Shown here in pieces: positions 27,761 through 37,425 of a stretch of DNA of 64,000 bases. This stretch comes from JBAZDC01 sp041654595 (GTDB taxonomy: Bacteria; Pseudomonadota; Gammaproteobacteria; Burkholderiales; Burkholderiaceae_B), in the NCBI GenBank assembly GCA_964551305.1, contig CAZKBT010000001.1, forward strand, positions 70,564-134,563, written 5' to 3'. The position numbers were made by a program, and so were the translations under genes. A model generated the notes under the pieces. It saw only the letters and a program-made list of their open reading frames with translations, was not told the DNA's origin and ran no database searches. Every line of letters starts with the position of its first letter. Position 1 is the stretch's first letter.

Positions 27761-28960
27761 TCAGATCATGATGCTGACGATCAGCGCATTCACGAGGTCG
27801 ATGAAAAATCCGCACACCAGCGGCACGACGATGAATGCCTTGGGCGCCGCGCCGAACTGGCGGGTCACCGCCGTCATATTCGCGATGGCAGTTGCGGTGG
27901 AACCGAGCGCAATGCCGCTGAAGCCCGCGCACATCACTGCGGACTCGTAATTTTTTCCCAAGCAGCGGAACAGGACGGCGATGATGAAAAAGATCGCCAA
28001 TAGGATCTGCAAGGCGATGACGACCGCCACGAAGCCCAACACCCCTTCCAGCTCCCAGATCTTCATTCCCATGAGCGCCATGGTCAGGAACACCCCCAGG
28101 GTAAGGTCCGAGATCAATGCCACGCCCTGGCGCATGCCGGCCCAGTTCCATAGCTTGGGGTGTGGGCGCGCCATCAGGGGCATCGCGTTTCGCACAACGA
28201 TGCCCGCCATCAAACAGCCGACGAATTCCGGGAGGTTCAGGCCGATCGCCGCGAAGATCTGATACACGCCGTTGCCCAGCATCAGCACGATGTTCAGCCA
28301 AAGCAGGGCCAGCAGCACGCCGTAATAATCCAGGCGCACCGAGGACTCCTGGTCATACAGCGTGCCGACTTCCAAATCGGCGTCGCACGACGGCGCGATG
28401 GCATGGCGCTTCATCAGAAACGCCACCACCGGACCGCCGATCAGACAGGCGGCCACCATGCCCAACATATTACAGGCCAGGCCCAATTCAGCCGCATTGG
28501 CGATGCCCAGCCGGTTCGTGAACTCCGGCGCCCATGCCATCGTGGTGCCCACGCCCCCGGTCAGGGAAACGGAGCCGGCCATCAGGCCGGCCTTGGGATC
28601 CAGTCCGAAAAGGGAACTGACGCCCATGCCTAGAAAATTCTGCAATACGATGAACCCCGTGGCCAACGCCAACAATATCAGCAAGGGCCGCCCGCCCTGG
28701 CGCAGGCTGCTGAGCTCCGTGCCCAGGCCGACCGTCGCGAAGAAATACAGCAACAGCAGGCCCCGGGCCTCCAGGTCGTAGGTAAGCTGGATATCGAAGG
28801 CGAAATACAACGTTCCGACGACGATCACGCTCGCCAAGCCGCCGATGACCGGCTCGGGAATGCTGTAGCGCCGCAGGACGGCAAACCTTTGTGTCAACCC
28901 CTTGCCTACGAACAGCAGGAGAATGGCTAATGTGGAACTGGTAAATGCGTCGATGTGCAT
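27761..28960 (-). CDS. gltS: Sodium/glutamate symporter GltS
   Basis: 399-residue inner-membrane carrier with about ten transmembrane helices and two pore-loop Gly/Ser-rich segments (SLTGGVGTTMAWAPEF and AGFSGIALGSTATAIANM), the hallmark of the ESS family. It imports glutamate with Na+. The ATG at 28960 (MHIDAFTSSTLAILLLF) gives the family N-terminus; the extra 22 upstream codons are Cys/Arg-rich and not plausible. It lies near gdhA and the AapJ-like gene, all concerned with glutamate. Confidence 0.93.
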   Translation of the reverse strand: MHIDAFTSSTLAILLLFVGKGLTQRFAVLRRYSIPEPVIGGLASVIVVGTLYFAFDIQLTYDLEARGLLLLYFFATVGLGTELSSLRQGGRPLLILLALATGFIVLQNFLGMGVSSLFGLDPKAGLMAGSVSLTGGVGTTMAWAPEFTNRLGIANAAELGLACNMLGMVAACLIGGPVVAFLMKRHAIAPSCDADLEVGTLYDQESSVRLDYYGVLLALLWLNIVLMLGNGVYQIFAAIGLNLPEFVGCLMAGIVVRNAMPLMARPHPKLWNWAGMRQGVALISDLTLGVFLTMALMGMKIWELEGVLGFVAVVIALQILLAIFFIIAVLFRCLGKNYESAVMCAGFSGIALGSTATAIANMTAVTRQFGAAPKAFIVVPLVCGFFIDLVNALIVSIMI

Positions 28961-29064
28961 GAGATAGCGTTCTGGTTTTCGGCATGGCCGCCAGCACGCG
29001 TGCATGCACGCCCGCCGTCCACACACGGGGCGTATATTGTAACGTGATAGTAACTTTTCGTTGG

Positions 29065-29361
29065 TCAGTGTTGCTCGAAGCGGTCATAGTGCCTTTCGGT
29101 ATCGACCCGCTCATGCACGACCGCGTCCACCCGCGCGGCCGGCGGACCCTGGTGCAGCCAGGACAACAGGCTGTCGACTCGATCGGGTTCGCCCTGCGCC
29201 AGCACCTGGACCGAGCCGTCCTCCATGTTGCGAACCCAGCCAGTTACGCCGTGCATATGGGCTCGGCGCACGGTCGCGGCCCGAAAGCCCACGCCCTGCA
29301 CGCGCCCCCGAACCGAAATAGACAAGGTTTCGACTTGATGGTGATCGGGTAGATGTTTCAT
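29065..29361 (-). CDS. Acylphosphatase
   Basis: 98-residue protein. The active-site Arg lies in RGRVQGVGFR and the Asn in GWVRNMEDGSVQV, the two catalytic residues of acylphosphatases, which hydrolyse carboxyl-phosphate bonds. Length is normal. The ATG at 29361 starts just after the preceding gene's stop at 29369, so the two are probably co-transcribed with rmuC. Confidence 0.92.
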   Translation of the reverse strand: MKHLPDHHQVETLSISVRGRVQGVGFRAATVRRAHMHGVTGWVRNMEDGSVQVLAQGEPDRVDSLLSWLHQGPPAARVDAVVHERVDTERHYDRFEQH

Positions 29362-29368
29362 GGCGCGA

Positions 29369-29809
29369 TTAGGGATGGATGAGTTCATGCTGCCGGATGA
29401 CGTACGCCTCCAGATCGCCGCGCACCGTGGCGGGGTCGCATTCCAGCTCGGACAGGACGTTGTCGCCTTTTTCCACTCGGACGCCCCGCCCCGACGAGCC
29501 GTCCAGCGAATCCGACCACGTGTTGACCACGTAGAGATAGCCGCCCTTGGGAAGCCCGATGGAATACGCTCGCACGCGGCCAAACCCCTCCCAGACCTCC
29601 AGTTGCGTCTTCGCGACCGGCATGGCCAGCGTCAGCTCAGGTGTTTTCCCGGGCGGGCCATATATATACGATACCCGATCGGCATCGTGGGACAGCGTGA
29701 CCTGCTTGCCGTTTTTCTTGATGACGCATGAAAAAACGTCCTGGGCCGCGCCCGCGTTCGAGGCGAACATGGCGAAGACGGACAGAATCATGACAAGGGA
29801 CTTTTTCAC
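29369..29809 (-). CDS. Small exported protein, unknown function
   Basis: 146-residue protein starting with GTG, with AGGAG six bases upstream. Signal peptide MKKSLVMILSVFAMFASNAGA directs it to the periplasm. The mature part has two Cys (in VFSCVIKK and ELECDP) that could form one disulfide, and a mainly beta pattern. It resembles short uncharacterised secreted proteins of Alcaligenaceae and Burkholderiales. The GTG overlaps the rmuC stop (GTGA), showing translational coupling. Confidence 0.75.
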   Translation of the reverse strand: MKKSLVMILSVFAMFASNAGAAQDVFSCVIKKNGKQVTLSHDADRVSYIYGPPGKTPELTLAMPVAKTQLEVWEGFGRVRAYSIGLPKGGYLYVVNTWSDSLDGSSGRGVRVEKGDNVLSELECDPATVRGDLEAYVIRQHELIHP

Positions 29810-31134
29810 TGTGGGCTCCTTTCTTGCTTGTCGGTTCTGTCTATGACAATCAACTCCAGCTTTTCGTTCTCGAAATCCGGGTGGGTGGGCGCCAAAGGCG
29901 GCAAATCCTTGCGCGCCCGGGTGGACAATTCGTTGAAGCGCGATACTTTGCCGTACAGGCCTTGCTGGCCGGCCACCGCCGTCACCGTCTGGTTGTACTG
30001 GCGGCTGACGCCGTCCAGCAAGTCTCCCAGCTTCTTCAGCCTTTCCGCCACGACGACGACCTGATTGTAGATGTCTCCGGCGCGCTCGCCGACCTCATGC
30101 GCCTGCTCGGTCGTGCGCGCCAGCATCCAGACGTTGCTTACCGTTTTCAGCACCGGCATCAGGGTGGTGGGCGATACCAGCACGACGTTGCGCTGGTAGC
30201 CGTAGTCGAAGATCCCCCTGTCCTGGCGCAACGCCTCGATATAGGCCGGCTCGATGGGCATGAACATCAGCACCAGGCCGGGGCTGTTGACGCCCGGCAA
30301 ATTGCTGTAGTCCTTACTGGACAAGTCGTCGATGTGCCGCCGCACGGCCTTGACGTGGTCGAGCAGCGCCGATTCGGCCTCTTGCCCGCTTTGCGCCGAT
30401 ACCGCGCGTTCGTAATCGACCAGGGACACCTTGCTGTCGATCACGATATGCCGGGAATCGGGCAGCTTCACCACGAAATCGGGATGGCGGCGGTTGCCCT
30501 TTTCATCGCGGAAATGAGGCTGCGCCACATAATGCTCGTCTCTGAGCAAGCCCGCCGCCTGCAGCGCATTTTCAAGCTGCATTTCCCCCCAGTTGCCCGT
30601 CGTTTTCTTGTCGCCCTTGAGCGCCGCGGCAAGCGCGGTAGCCTGAGCGCCAATGCTCATCCCCGCCTCCAGCACTTTGCGTATCTCCACGCTCAGCGTG
30701 GCGTTGCCGCGTACCGCCTCGCTATGCACCTCGTTGACCCTCTTCTGGAAACCGTCTATCTGTTCGCGAAACGGGGTCAGCAGGCTGTCCAACGACTGCC
30801 GGCTGTGCTGCGACAACGACTGTCCTTTCTCTTCCAGTATGCGTCCCGCCAATTGCTGGAACTCCAGCGTCATTTGCTGGCGCAGCTGCGCGGCGGTGGC
30901 CTGCTGATCGCGGGCCTCGTCCAGGGCGTCCTGGAAGCGGCGCTGCCGCTCTTCGGACTGGACCTGCAATGTCGCCAGGTCCTTATCCAGCTTCAGGGCC
31001 TGCTCGCGCCAATGCCGGCCTCGCCGCAGGGCGGGACACAAGGCCAGGAACACGAGCAGTCCGCCCAGCACGAATCCCGCCACGCCCCATGCCACGGGCA
31101 GCGGCAGCACATTCAGGACAAGGTCACTACGCAT
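29806..31134 (-). CDS. rmuC: DNA recombination protein RmuC
   Basis: 442-residue protein with one N-terminal membrane anchor (PVAWGVAGFVLGGLLVFLAL), a long coiled coil (residues about 35-150) and the RmuC nuclease-like domain with NWGEMQLENALQAAGL, HPDFVVKLPDSRHIVIDSKVSL and MFMPIEPAYIEAL. RmuC limits inversion rates at short inverted repeats. The ATG at 31134 is favoured because GGAG lies 10 nt upstream; two earlier in-frame starts exist. Confidence 0.94.
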   Translation of the reverse strand: MRSDLVLNVLPLPVAWGVAGFVLGGLLVFLALCPALRRGRHWREQALKLDKDLATLQVQSEERQRRFQDALDEARDQQATAAQLRQQMTLEFQQLAGRILEEKGQSLSQHSRQSLDSLLTPFREQIDGFQKRVNEVHSEAVRGNATLSVEIRKVLEAGMSIGAQATALAAALKGDKKTTGNWGEMQLENALQAAGLLRDEHYVAQPHFRDEKGNRRHPDFVVKLPDSRHIVIDSKVSLVDYERAVSAQSGQEAESALLDHVKAVRRHIDDLSSKDYSNLPGVNSPGLVLMFMPIEPAYIEALRQDRGIFDYGYQRNVVLVSPTTLMPVLKTVSNVWMLARTTEQAHEVGERAGDIYNQVVVVAERLKKLGDLLDGVSRQYNQTVTAVAGQQGLYGKVSRFNELSTRARKDLPPLAPTHPDFENEKLELIVIDRTDKQERSPQ

Positions 31135-31342
31135 CACGTTCATTCTCCACGATGATTGCCGGGCCAGCACTCTACCTGCGGCAAAGGCCGACGCACCGGC
31201 TGACGCCGGCGCCCCGACATGATAAATTAACCATAGCCTTTCATTTGCACGTCACGTCTTACATTTTTGGCGCCTTCGATCACGAAGGCCGGACTCCGTC
31301 GGAGCTCGTCCAGCCGGGAAAAGATTGCACACTGGATCAGAA

Positions 31343-32341
31343 ATGCGACTTTTGCTCCCCGCCACCCTCGCCCTGTTCGCATGCAGCGCACTGGGGATGA
31401 GCAGCGGCATCGCCAACGATGAACCCGCGCACGCCTGGCCGCCCCAAGACCGCGTGGTACAGATCATCGTCGCCACCCCTTTGGGAACGGGTCCGGGCGA
31501 TACGATCGCCAAGCTGCTGGCCAGAGAGCTGAGCAGCAAGCTTGGCGGCCACTTCGTCATTGAAACGCATAACGGCATAAATGGAAATATCGGGGCCAAC
31601 CTCGTCGCGTCGGCGCGCCCGGACGGCACGCGTCTGCTGTTCGCGGGCTCCGGCACCCTGGCGGTCAATCCCAGCCTCTACAAAAAGCCGGGCTTCGATC
31701 CGCGGGCCAGCTTCGACGCGATCGGGCTGGTGGCCGAAGCGCCCAATATCCTGGTCGTCAACAATCACCTGCCGGTCGACAGCCTCGACGATTTCACCGA
31801 GTATGCGCAAGCCTATCCGGGCGTGGTGAACTTCGGCTCTTCCGGCAACGGCAGCGCCATGCACCTGGCGGGCCAGTTGTACATGAACCAGACGCATACC
31901 AACATGGTTCACATTCCCTATAGCGCGATCGGGCTGGCGATGACCAATCTGATTTCCGGGGAAATCCAATCCATGTACCAAGTGGTGCCGGACGTCCTGG
32001 CGCAAATCAAGGCCGGACAGATCAAGCCCCTGGCGGTCATGTCGACGCAACGGCTGGCCGCCCTGCCCGACGTGCCCACCATGAGCGAGCTGGGCTATCC
32101 CGAGTTGGTATCCTCGATCTGGTACGCGTTGCTGGCGCCCAAAGGCACGCCGCAGGACGTCATCGCACGCGGCAACCGCGCGCTGAACGACATCCTGCAA
32201 GAACCCGAACTCAGGCGCGCCTTGATGGGCATGGGCGTCCTGCCCTTGGGCGGCGCGCCCAGGGACATGGACACGCTACTCGAGCGCGAGCTGGAAAAGT
32301 GGCATGCCGTCGTCCTGGATGCCAATATCCAGGCTCAGTGA
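31343..32341 (+). CDS. Bug-family tripartite tricarboxylate transporter binding protein
   Basis: 332-residue Bug protein with a signal peptide (MRLLLPATLALFACSALGMS). Family features include the VQIIVATPLGTGPGDTIAKLLA opening, GTLAVNPSLYKKPGFD, MVHIPYSAIGLAMTNLISGE and the LAALPDVPTMSELG motif. The GTGPGDT variant of the usual GGxxD turn is unusual. ATG at 31343 is preferred to a TTG six codons upstream. No permease genes adjoin. Ligand unknown. Confidence 0.9.
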   Translation: MRLLLPATLALFACSALGMSSGIANDEPAHAWPPQDRVVQIIVATPLGTGPGDTIAKLLARELSSKLGGHFVIETHNGINGNIGANLVASARPDGTRLLFAGSGTLAVNPSLYKKPGFDPRASFDAIGLVAEAPNILVVNNHLPVDSLDDFTEYAQAYPGVVNFGSSGNGSAMHLAGQLYMNQTHTNMVHIPYSAIGLAMTNLISGEIQSMYQVVPDVLAQIKAGQIKPLAVMSTQRLAALPDVPTMSELGYPELVSSIWYALLAPKGTPQDVIARGNRALNDILQEPELRRALMGMGVLPLGGAPRDMDTLLERELEKWHAVVLDANIQAQ

Positions 32342-32352
32342 TCCCGCCGGCC

Positions 32353-32368
32353 GGGACGAAAGCGTCCC
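32353..32368. terminator. Perfect 6-bp stem hairpin between convergent genes
   Basis: GGGACG-AAAG-CGTCCC between the ends of the Bug gene and panB, flanked by further GC-rich complementary bases. No T-run follows, so a terminator role is only suggested by position. Confidence 0.3.
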
Positions 32369-32385
32369 CATGCCGCCGGCCCGCA

Positions 32386-33210
32386 TCACTTCTTTTTTAC
32401 GCCGAAGCAGTTTTCCAGGCCGGGAAAAGTGCCTTCGCGGACTTCCTTGGCGTATTGTTCCACCGCGCCGCGGATGACCGCGCCGACATCCGCGAATTGG
32501 CGGGCGAATTTGGGAATGGAGCGATCGGTAAGCCCCAGGATGTCTTCCGTCACCAGGATCTGGCCGTCGCAATGCGGCGAGGCGCCGATGCCGATGGTAG
32601 GTATGGACAGCGCCTCGGTGATCCGCCGGCCCAGGCTTTCCGCCACGCCTTCGATCACTATTCCCCATGCGCCGGCCCGCTCCATGGCCAGGGCGTCGTC
32701 ATAAATGCGCTGCGCGGCTTCCTCCGTCATGCCCTGGGCCTTGAAGCCACCCATGGTGTTGACATACTGGGGCATCAGGCCGACGTGCGCCAACACGGGA
32801 ATGCCGCGATCGACCAGAAAACGCACCGTCTCGGCCAAAGGCGCGCCGCCTTCGAGCTTGACGCCATCCACGCCGCCATGCGCCAGCATGCGCGCCGCGT
32901 TCTCGAACGCCTGCCGCGGCGATTGCTGATAACTGCCGAACGGCATGTCCACCATGATGCAGGCGTGCCGGGTGGAGCGCACCACCGCGGCGGCATGCGC
33001 AGCCATCTGGTCCACCGTGATGGATAAGGTATTGGGCAGGCCGTAACCTACCATGGCGGTGGAGTCCCCGATCAATATCATATCCATCGACTCGTCCAGC
33101 AAGCGGGCGATCGGCGCCGTGTACGCCGTCAGCGAGGCGATTTTCTTCTGCCCCTTATAGGACATCAATTGCGGCACGCTGATACGCTTGGCTTGACTGT
33201 GTACACTCAT
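32386..33210 (-). CDS. panB: 3-methyl-2-oxobutanoate hydroxymethyltransferase
   Basis: 274-residue TIM-barrel enzyme adding a hydroxymethyl group to 2-oxoisovalerate to form ketopantoate in pantothenate synthesis. Motifs: SLTAYTAPIARLLDES, LIGDSTAMVGYG (metal Asp), VKLEGG, PVLAHVGLMPQ and IGIGASPHCDGQILV. CTGGAGACCACA precedes the ATG. panC is not adjacent in this window. Length is normal. Confidence 0.95.
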   Translation of the reverse strand: MSVHSQAKRISVPQLMSYKGQKKIASLTAYTAPIARLLDESMDMILIGDSTAMVGYGLPNTLSITVDQMAAHAAAVVRSTRHACIMVDMPFGSYQQSPRQAFENAARMLAHGGVDGVKLEGGAPLAETVRFLVDRGIPVLAHVGLMPQYVNTMGGFKAQGMTEEAAQRIYDDALAMERAGAWGIVIEGVAESLGRRITEALSIPTIGIGASPHCDGQILVTEDILGLTDRSIPKFARQFADVGAVIRGAVEQYAKEVREGTFPGLENCFGVKKK

Positions 33211-33338
33211 TGTGGTCTCCAGAGAACAGTACTACTGGGTCCGATCATAGCTCGGGCGACGATTTTTTGCACCGCAACAACCGTATAATCGACGAGAGCG
33301 GCACGCATCGCGGCCTCGCTTTTCAGGGAGCTTGAACA

Positions 33339-34184
33339 ATGACGATCATCGACAGCACAGTTAAGTTTCACGATGGGCGCCAAGCGCCCCGGCTTGGGTT
33401 TGGCACATGGCAAATTCCGGACGATGACGCCGCGTCGGTGGTCGAAACCGCCCTGCGCGAAGGCTATCGCTCGATCGATACCGCGGCCATATACCACAAC
33501 GAACGCGGCGTCGGTCAAGGCATTGTGCGCTCGGGCCTGCCCCGCGAAGACGTGTTCCTGGCGACCAAGCTGTGGAACGACCAGCACGGACACGACGTGT
33601 CCCGCGCGGCATTCGAGGCCAGTCTGGAAAAACTGGGCCTGGACTACGTGGATTTGTATTTGATTCACTGGCCCGTGCCCAAATGGGGAAAATTCGTCGA
33701 GGCCTGGGAAGTGCTCATCCAGCTTCACGATGAAGGCCTGGCCAAATCGATAGGCGTCTGCAATTTCAATGTGAATCACTTGCAAACCCTGCTGGACGAA
33801 ACCGGCGTGATGCCCGTGCTGAACCAGATCGAGCTCAACCCCTACTTCCAGCAGCAGACCTTGCGCGAGTTCCACGCCGAGCACGACATCGTGACGGAAT
33901 CATGGAGTCCGCTGGGCAGGGGCGCATTGCTGGAGGACGCCGTGCTGGTCGACATCGCGCACAAGCACAAGCGCACGACGGCCCAGGTCGTGCTGCGCTG
34001 GCACATCCAGCTCGGCAATATGACCATCCCCAAGTCGGTGACCCCTAGCCGCATCAAGGAAAACCTCCAGATTTTCGATTTTTCCCTGGATGACGACGAC
34101 ATGCGGGCCATCGCCGACCTGGACCGCGGCGAGGAAGGCCGCACCGGCCCCGATCCCGTGCGCTTCAGCCTGCCCAAAGCCTGA
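33339..34184 (+). CDS. Aldo/keto reductase
   Basis: 281-residue NADPH-dependent TIM-barrel reductase. The catalytic tetrad is visible: Asp and Tyr in SIDTAAIYHNE, Lys in FLATKLW, His in LYLIHWP. The C-terminal cofactor loop IPKSVTPSRIKENLQIFDF is also present. It resembles 2,5-diketo-gluconate reductase-like AKRs (DkgA/B group). GGGAGCTTGAACA precedes the ATG. Divergent from panB with 128 bp between. Physiological substrate unknown. Confidence 0.9.
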   Translation: MTIIDSTVKFHDGRQAPRLGFGTWQIPDDDAASVVETALREGYRSIDTAAIYHNERGVGQGIVRSGLPREDVFLATKLWNDQHGHDVSRAAFEASLEKLGLDYVDLYLIHWPVPKWGKFVEAWEVLIQLHDEGLAKSIGVCNFNVNHLQTLLDETGVMPVLNQIELNPYFQQQTLREFHAEHDIVTESWSPLGRGALLEDAVLVDIAHKHKRTTAQVVLRWHIQLGNMTIPKSVTPSRIKENLQIFDFSLDDDDMRAIADLDRGEEGRTGPDPVRFSLPKA

Positions 34185-34197
34185 TCGACGCCGGCAT

Positions 34198-35622
34198 TCA
34201 GGCCTGTTGCGCGGCCGCGCGCCGCGCGCCGCGACCCAGAAAAATCGCCAGGCCCGGCGCGCAGGCAAAAACGGTGAACAACGCCACGGCGGCCTGCCTG
34301 GCCCCTGCCTCGCCGCCCGGATCCGTCAATCCCGCCGCATTGGACACCATGCCCGCCAGGCTGGCGCCCAAGGCTATGGCGTAGAGCTGCAAGGTAATGA
34401 TCGCCGCCGACGCTATGCTTTCCTGGCCGGCCGGCGACGCCTTGAATATCCTCGTCAGCAGGTGCGGCCAGCACAGTCCCACGCCCAAGCCGACGCCCAG
34501 CAGCAATGGCAGTATCCAGGCAAACCCCCGGCCGCTCCCTTCCGACAAGCTGCCCATGGGCATGAGCACCGCCAGCAGCGCCAGCGACACCGCCGAAAGC
34601 AGGGGCCCGAGCAGAATCAGCTTGTCTACCGTCCGCCGCGAGCGTCCGGAACTCAAGAACGATCCCAGGGTCCAGCCCGCCGACAGCAACGCCATGAGGT
34701 ACCCCGCCGCCAACGGCGACTTGCCGTGGATGACCTGCAGGAAATAGGGAATGAATACCTCGATCGTCACCCCCATGCTCAGCAAGCACACGCACAGATA
34801 GGCGCTGGCCAGAACCGAGCCCGGCGTGTAGGCGCCGCTGGGCAAGATGCGCGCCTGGGAACGATAGTCCAGCCGGCCTATCCACGCCGTCATGGCCAGG
34901 CCGGCGGCCAGGCCGGCGAAATTCCACAGCCAGGAATCCGACAGGCTGGCGATCGACACCAGCAGAACGGACACGATCATCAACGAGATGTTGCCCAGCG
35001 GCGCCTTGACGCCCGACCGGGGGCCGCGGCGCTGACCGCCCAACTGCGCGTGCACCAGCCAGGCCAGCCCCGCGGCGAACGGCAGCACCATCCAGAACGC
35101 CAAGCGCCAATAGCCGCCTTGGGCGAATATGCCGCCGATGGCCGGCCCGGCCAGTGTCGCCACGCCCCACATGCTGGACACCAACACCATGGCGCGAGGC
35201 CACAGCCGCTCTTCGAACACCAGGCGCACGGCGGAATAGCTCAGCCCCAGCAACAAGCCGCCGCCCAGACCTTGCACCGTCCTGCCCGCCAGCATCCAGG
35301 GCATGGAATACGCCGAGCCGCACCCCATGGTGCCGAGGGAAAACAATGCAATCGCCAGAAGGAAGGCGCGATGCAGGCCCAGTTTGTCGATGGTCTTGGG
35401 CGACAGCGCCGAGCCGAGTATCGAGGCGGCGACGAACAAGGTCATGTTCCAGGCGTAATATGCCAGGCCGCCGATGTCGCGCACGACGGAAGGCAGGATG
35501 GTCGTCACGATATAGACGTTCACCGCGTGCAGGGCCACGCCCCCCGCCAGCGCCAGCGAGCGCAAACCATTGCGCCCGCGCAGTATTTCGGCCCAGGAGG
35601 CCGGCTCGGTCTGGTCCACCAT
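34198..35622 (-). CDS. MFS drug/solute exporter (14-TM type likely)
   Basis: 474-residue major facilitator protein with 12-14 hydrophobic helices, the motif-A-like loop SPKTIDKLGLHRAF and motif C-like GVATLAGPAIGGIFAQGGYWRLAFWM region, which is typical of drug:H+ antiporters. The frame opens to 35688 but that part overlaps slyX; the ATG at 35622, 14 bp after the slyX stop, gives the normal cytoplasmic N-terminus. Substrate unknown. Confidence 0.85.
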   Translation of the reverse strand: MVDQTEPASWAEILRGRNGLRSLALAGGVALHAVNVYIVTTILPSVVRDIGGLAYYAWNMTLFVAASILGSALSPKTIDKLGLHRAFLLAIALFSLGTMGCGSAYSMPWMLAGRTVQGLGGGLLLGLSYSAVRLVFEERLWPRAMVLVSSMWGVATLAGPAIGGIFAQGGYWRLAFWMVLPFAAGLAWLVHAQLGGQRRGPRSGVKAPLGNISLMIVSVLLVSIASLSDSWLWNFAGLAAGLAMTAWIGRLDYRSQARILPSGAYTPGSVLASAYLCVCLLSMGVTIEVFIPYFLQVIHGKSPLAAGYLMALLSAGWTLGSFLSSGRSRRTVDKLILLGPLLSAVSLALLAVLMPMGSLSEGSGRGFAWILPLLLGVGLGVGLCWPHLLTRIFKASPAGQESIASAAIITLQLYAIALGASLAGMVSNAAGLTDPGGEAGARQAAVALFTVFACAPGLAIFLGRGARRAAAQQA

Positions 35623-35635
35623 ATCCGTGTCGACG

Positions 35636-35842
35636 TCAGTAGTGCGGAGGACGCTCGTCGGCGTAGGGCGAGGGACCGTCGTCCGCATCGCCCAGGCGCT
35701 GCACCAGCGCCGTGTACAGTGCGCGCAGCTCGTCGAGCTGTTGCTGCTGCTTGTAGACCGTCCGGCTCAATTGCTGCAACGTGTCGTCCTGGCTCACCAG
35801 GTTGATTTCGATTTCGTTCAAACGCGCATCCATGGCATCCAT
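35636..35842 (-). CDS. slyX: SlyX family protein
   Basis: 68-residue protein that is one short coiled coil: RLNEIEINLVSQDDTLQQL then heptads QQQQLDELRALYTAL, ending PPHY as in SlyX. Function in the family is undefined. Two in-frame ATGs (35842 and 35833) are both possible starts. It lies directly upstream of the MFS gene. Confidence 0.88.
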   Translation of the reverse strand: MDAMDARLNEIEINLVSQDDTLQQLSRTVYKQQQQLDELRALYTALVQRLGDADDGPSPYADERPPHY

Positions 35843-35925
35843 GCGTAATCCATCCGCCCCGGTCTATGCAAAGGCGCTAGTGTAATCGCTGGCAGTGAAA
35901 CGGGCGCGCGCCGCGGCGGCCGCCG

Positions 35926-37302
35926 TCAGCACTCGATGATGTTGACCGCCAGGCCGCCTCGCGACGTTTCCTTGTATTTGGTCTTCATGTCGGCGCCCGT
36001 GCGCATCATGGTCTTGATGACCTTGTCCAGCGATACATAATGCATGCCGTCGCCGCGCATGGCCAGGCGGGCCGCATTGATGGCCTTGATCGCACCCATG
36101 GCGTTGCGCTCTATGCAAGGTATCTGCACCAAGCCGCCGATGGGGTCGCAGGTCATGCCCAGGTTGTGCTCCATGCCGATTTCCGCCGCGTTCTCGATCT
36201 GCGCGTTCGTGCCGCCCATCACCGCGGCCAGCGCGCCCGCCGCCATGGAACACGCCACGCCGACTTCGCCTTGGCAGCCGACTTCCGCCCCCGAGATAGA
36301 TGCGTTTTCCTTATAAAGAATGCCGATCGCGCCGGCTGTCAGCAGGAAGTCGACGATGCCGTCGTCATCCGCTTTGGGCACGAAATTCCGGTAATAAAGC
36401 AGCGTGGCAGGAATAACGCCCGCCGCGCCATTGGTGGGCGCCGTTACCACTCGGCCGCCGGCGGCGTTTTCTTCGTTAACGGCCATAGCGTACAGATTGA
36501 CCCAATCGAGCATCGTCAGCGGATCGCTCAACGCCGCTTCGGGCCGCGCGCGCAACAACGCGTATTGCGTGCCCGCCCGGCGGCGCAGGTTCAAACCGCC
36601 CGGCAGGCTGCCCTGTGTGGAGCATCCCCTATCCACACAAGCTTTCATGACTCGCCAGATTTCCAGCAAGCCCGCGCGAACTTCCTCCGGATCGCGGCGC
36701 GCCTTTTCATTTTCCATCATCAGGCCGGCAATGGACAGGCCCGCGCCGTCGGCCATCTCGAGCAGCTCTTGCGCCGACCTGAACGGATAGGGCAAGGGCT
36801 CGGGCTCGGCCTGCTCCATCACCAGGCTCTGGCCGTCTCCATCCATGACGAAGCCGCCGCCGATCGAGTAATACTCCTTTTCCAGGAAGACGTCGCCCGC
36901 CGCATTGCAGGCCATGAATCGCATCCCGTTGGCATGACGCGGCAAGGCGCTGCGATGAAACTGGATATGCCGCTTTTCCTGGAAGGCGATGTCGTGCTTG
37001 CCGAGCAAGGGCAGGCGGCCCGTCTGCCGTATGCCGTCGATGATCCCCGGCACGAGATCCGGGTCCAGCTGGTCGGGCTTGTGCCCGCACAGGCCCAGAA
37101 TGACGGCGATATCGCTGCCGTGTCCCTTGCCGGTCGCGCCCAGGGATCCGAACAGCCCGGTGGTGATGCCGGCCGTTTCGGATAATCGGCCCGCCTGCTC
37201 CAGGTCGTGCGCGAACCGCGCCGCCGCGACCATCGGGCCGACCGTATGCGAGCTGGACGGACCCAGGCCTATTTTGAAAATATCGAACACACTCAATGAC
37301 AT
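35926..37302 (-). CDS. sdaA: L-serine ammonia-lyase, iron-sulfur type
   Basis: 458-residue single-chain L-serine dehydratase converting serine to pyruvate and ammonia. N-terminal beta domain has FDIFKIGLGPSSSHTVGPM. The catalytic alpha domain has cluster Cys in GCQGEVGVACSMAAG, MTCDPIGGLVQIPCIERN. The ATG at 37302 with AGGTGA upstream is preferred over the GTG at 37311. Together with tdh/kbl it channels Thr-Gly-Ser carbon toward pyruvate. Confidence 0.95.
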   Translation of the reverse strand: MSLSVFDIFKIGLGPSSSHTVGPMVAAARFAHDLEQAGRLSETAGITTGLFGSLGATGKGHGSDIAVILGLCGHKPDQLDPDLVPGIIDGIRQTGRLPLLGKHDIAFQEKRHIQFHRSALPRHANGMRFMACNAAGDVFLEKEYYSIGGGFVMDGDGQSLVMEQAEPEPLPYPFRSAQELLEMADGAGLSIAGLMMENEKARRDPEEVRAGLLEIWRVMKACVDRGCSTQGSLPGGLNLRRRAGTQYALLRARPEAALSDPLTMLDWVNLYAMAVNEENAAGGRVVTAPTNGAAGVIPATLLYYRNFVPKADDDGIVDFLLTAGAIGILYKENASISGAEVGCQGEVGVACSMAAGALAAVMGGTNAQIENAAEIGMEHNLGMTCDPIGGLVQIPCIERNAMGAIKAINAARLAMRGDGMHYVSLDKVIKTMMRTGADMKTKYKETSRGGLAVNIIEC

Positions 37303-37425
37303 GGCTATCACCTGTTCGGCGGATGCAGCCGCCTTTCAGCACGTTATGGGGACATGTTGCCACTCATCCCGGAAACGCACAATATCAGGTTTTCATCTTC
37401 TCATGCGCCCGGGATGAAAGATGAT

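Noticed and set aside
34090..35805. 571-codon plus-strand frame
   Set aside because: Antisense to the MFS transporter and slyX; Gln/Arg-rich shadow product.
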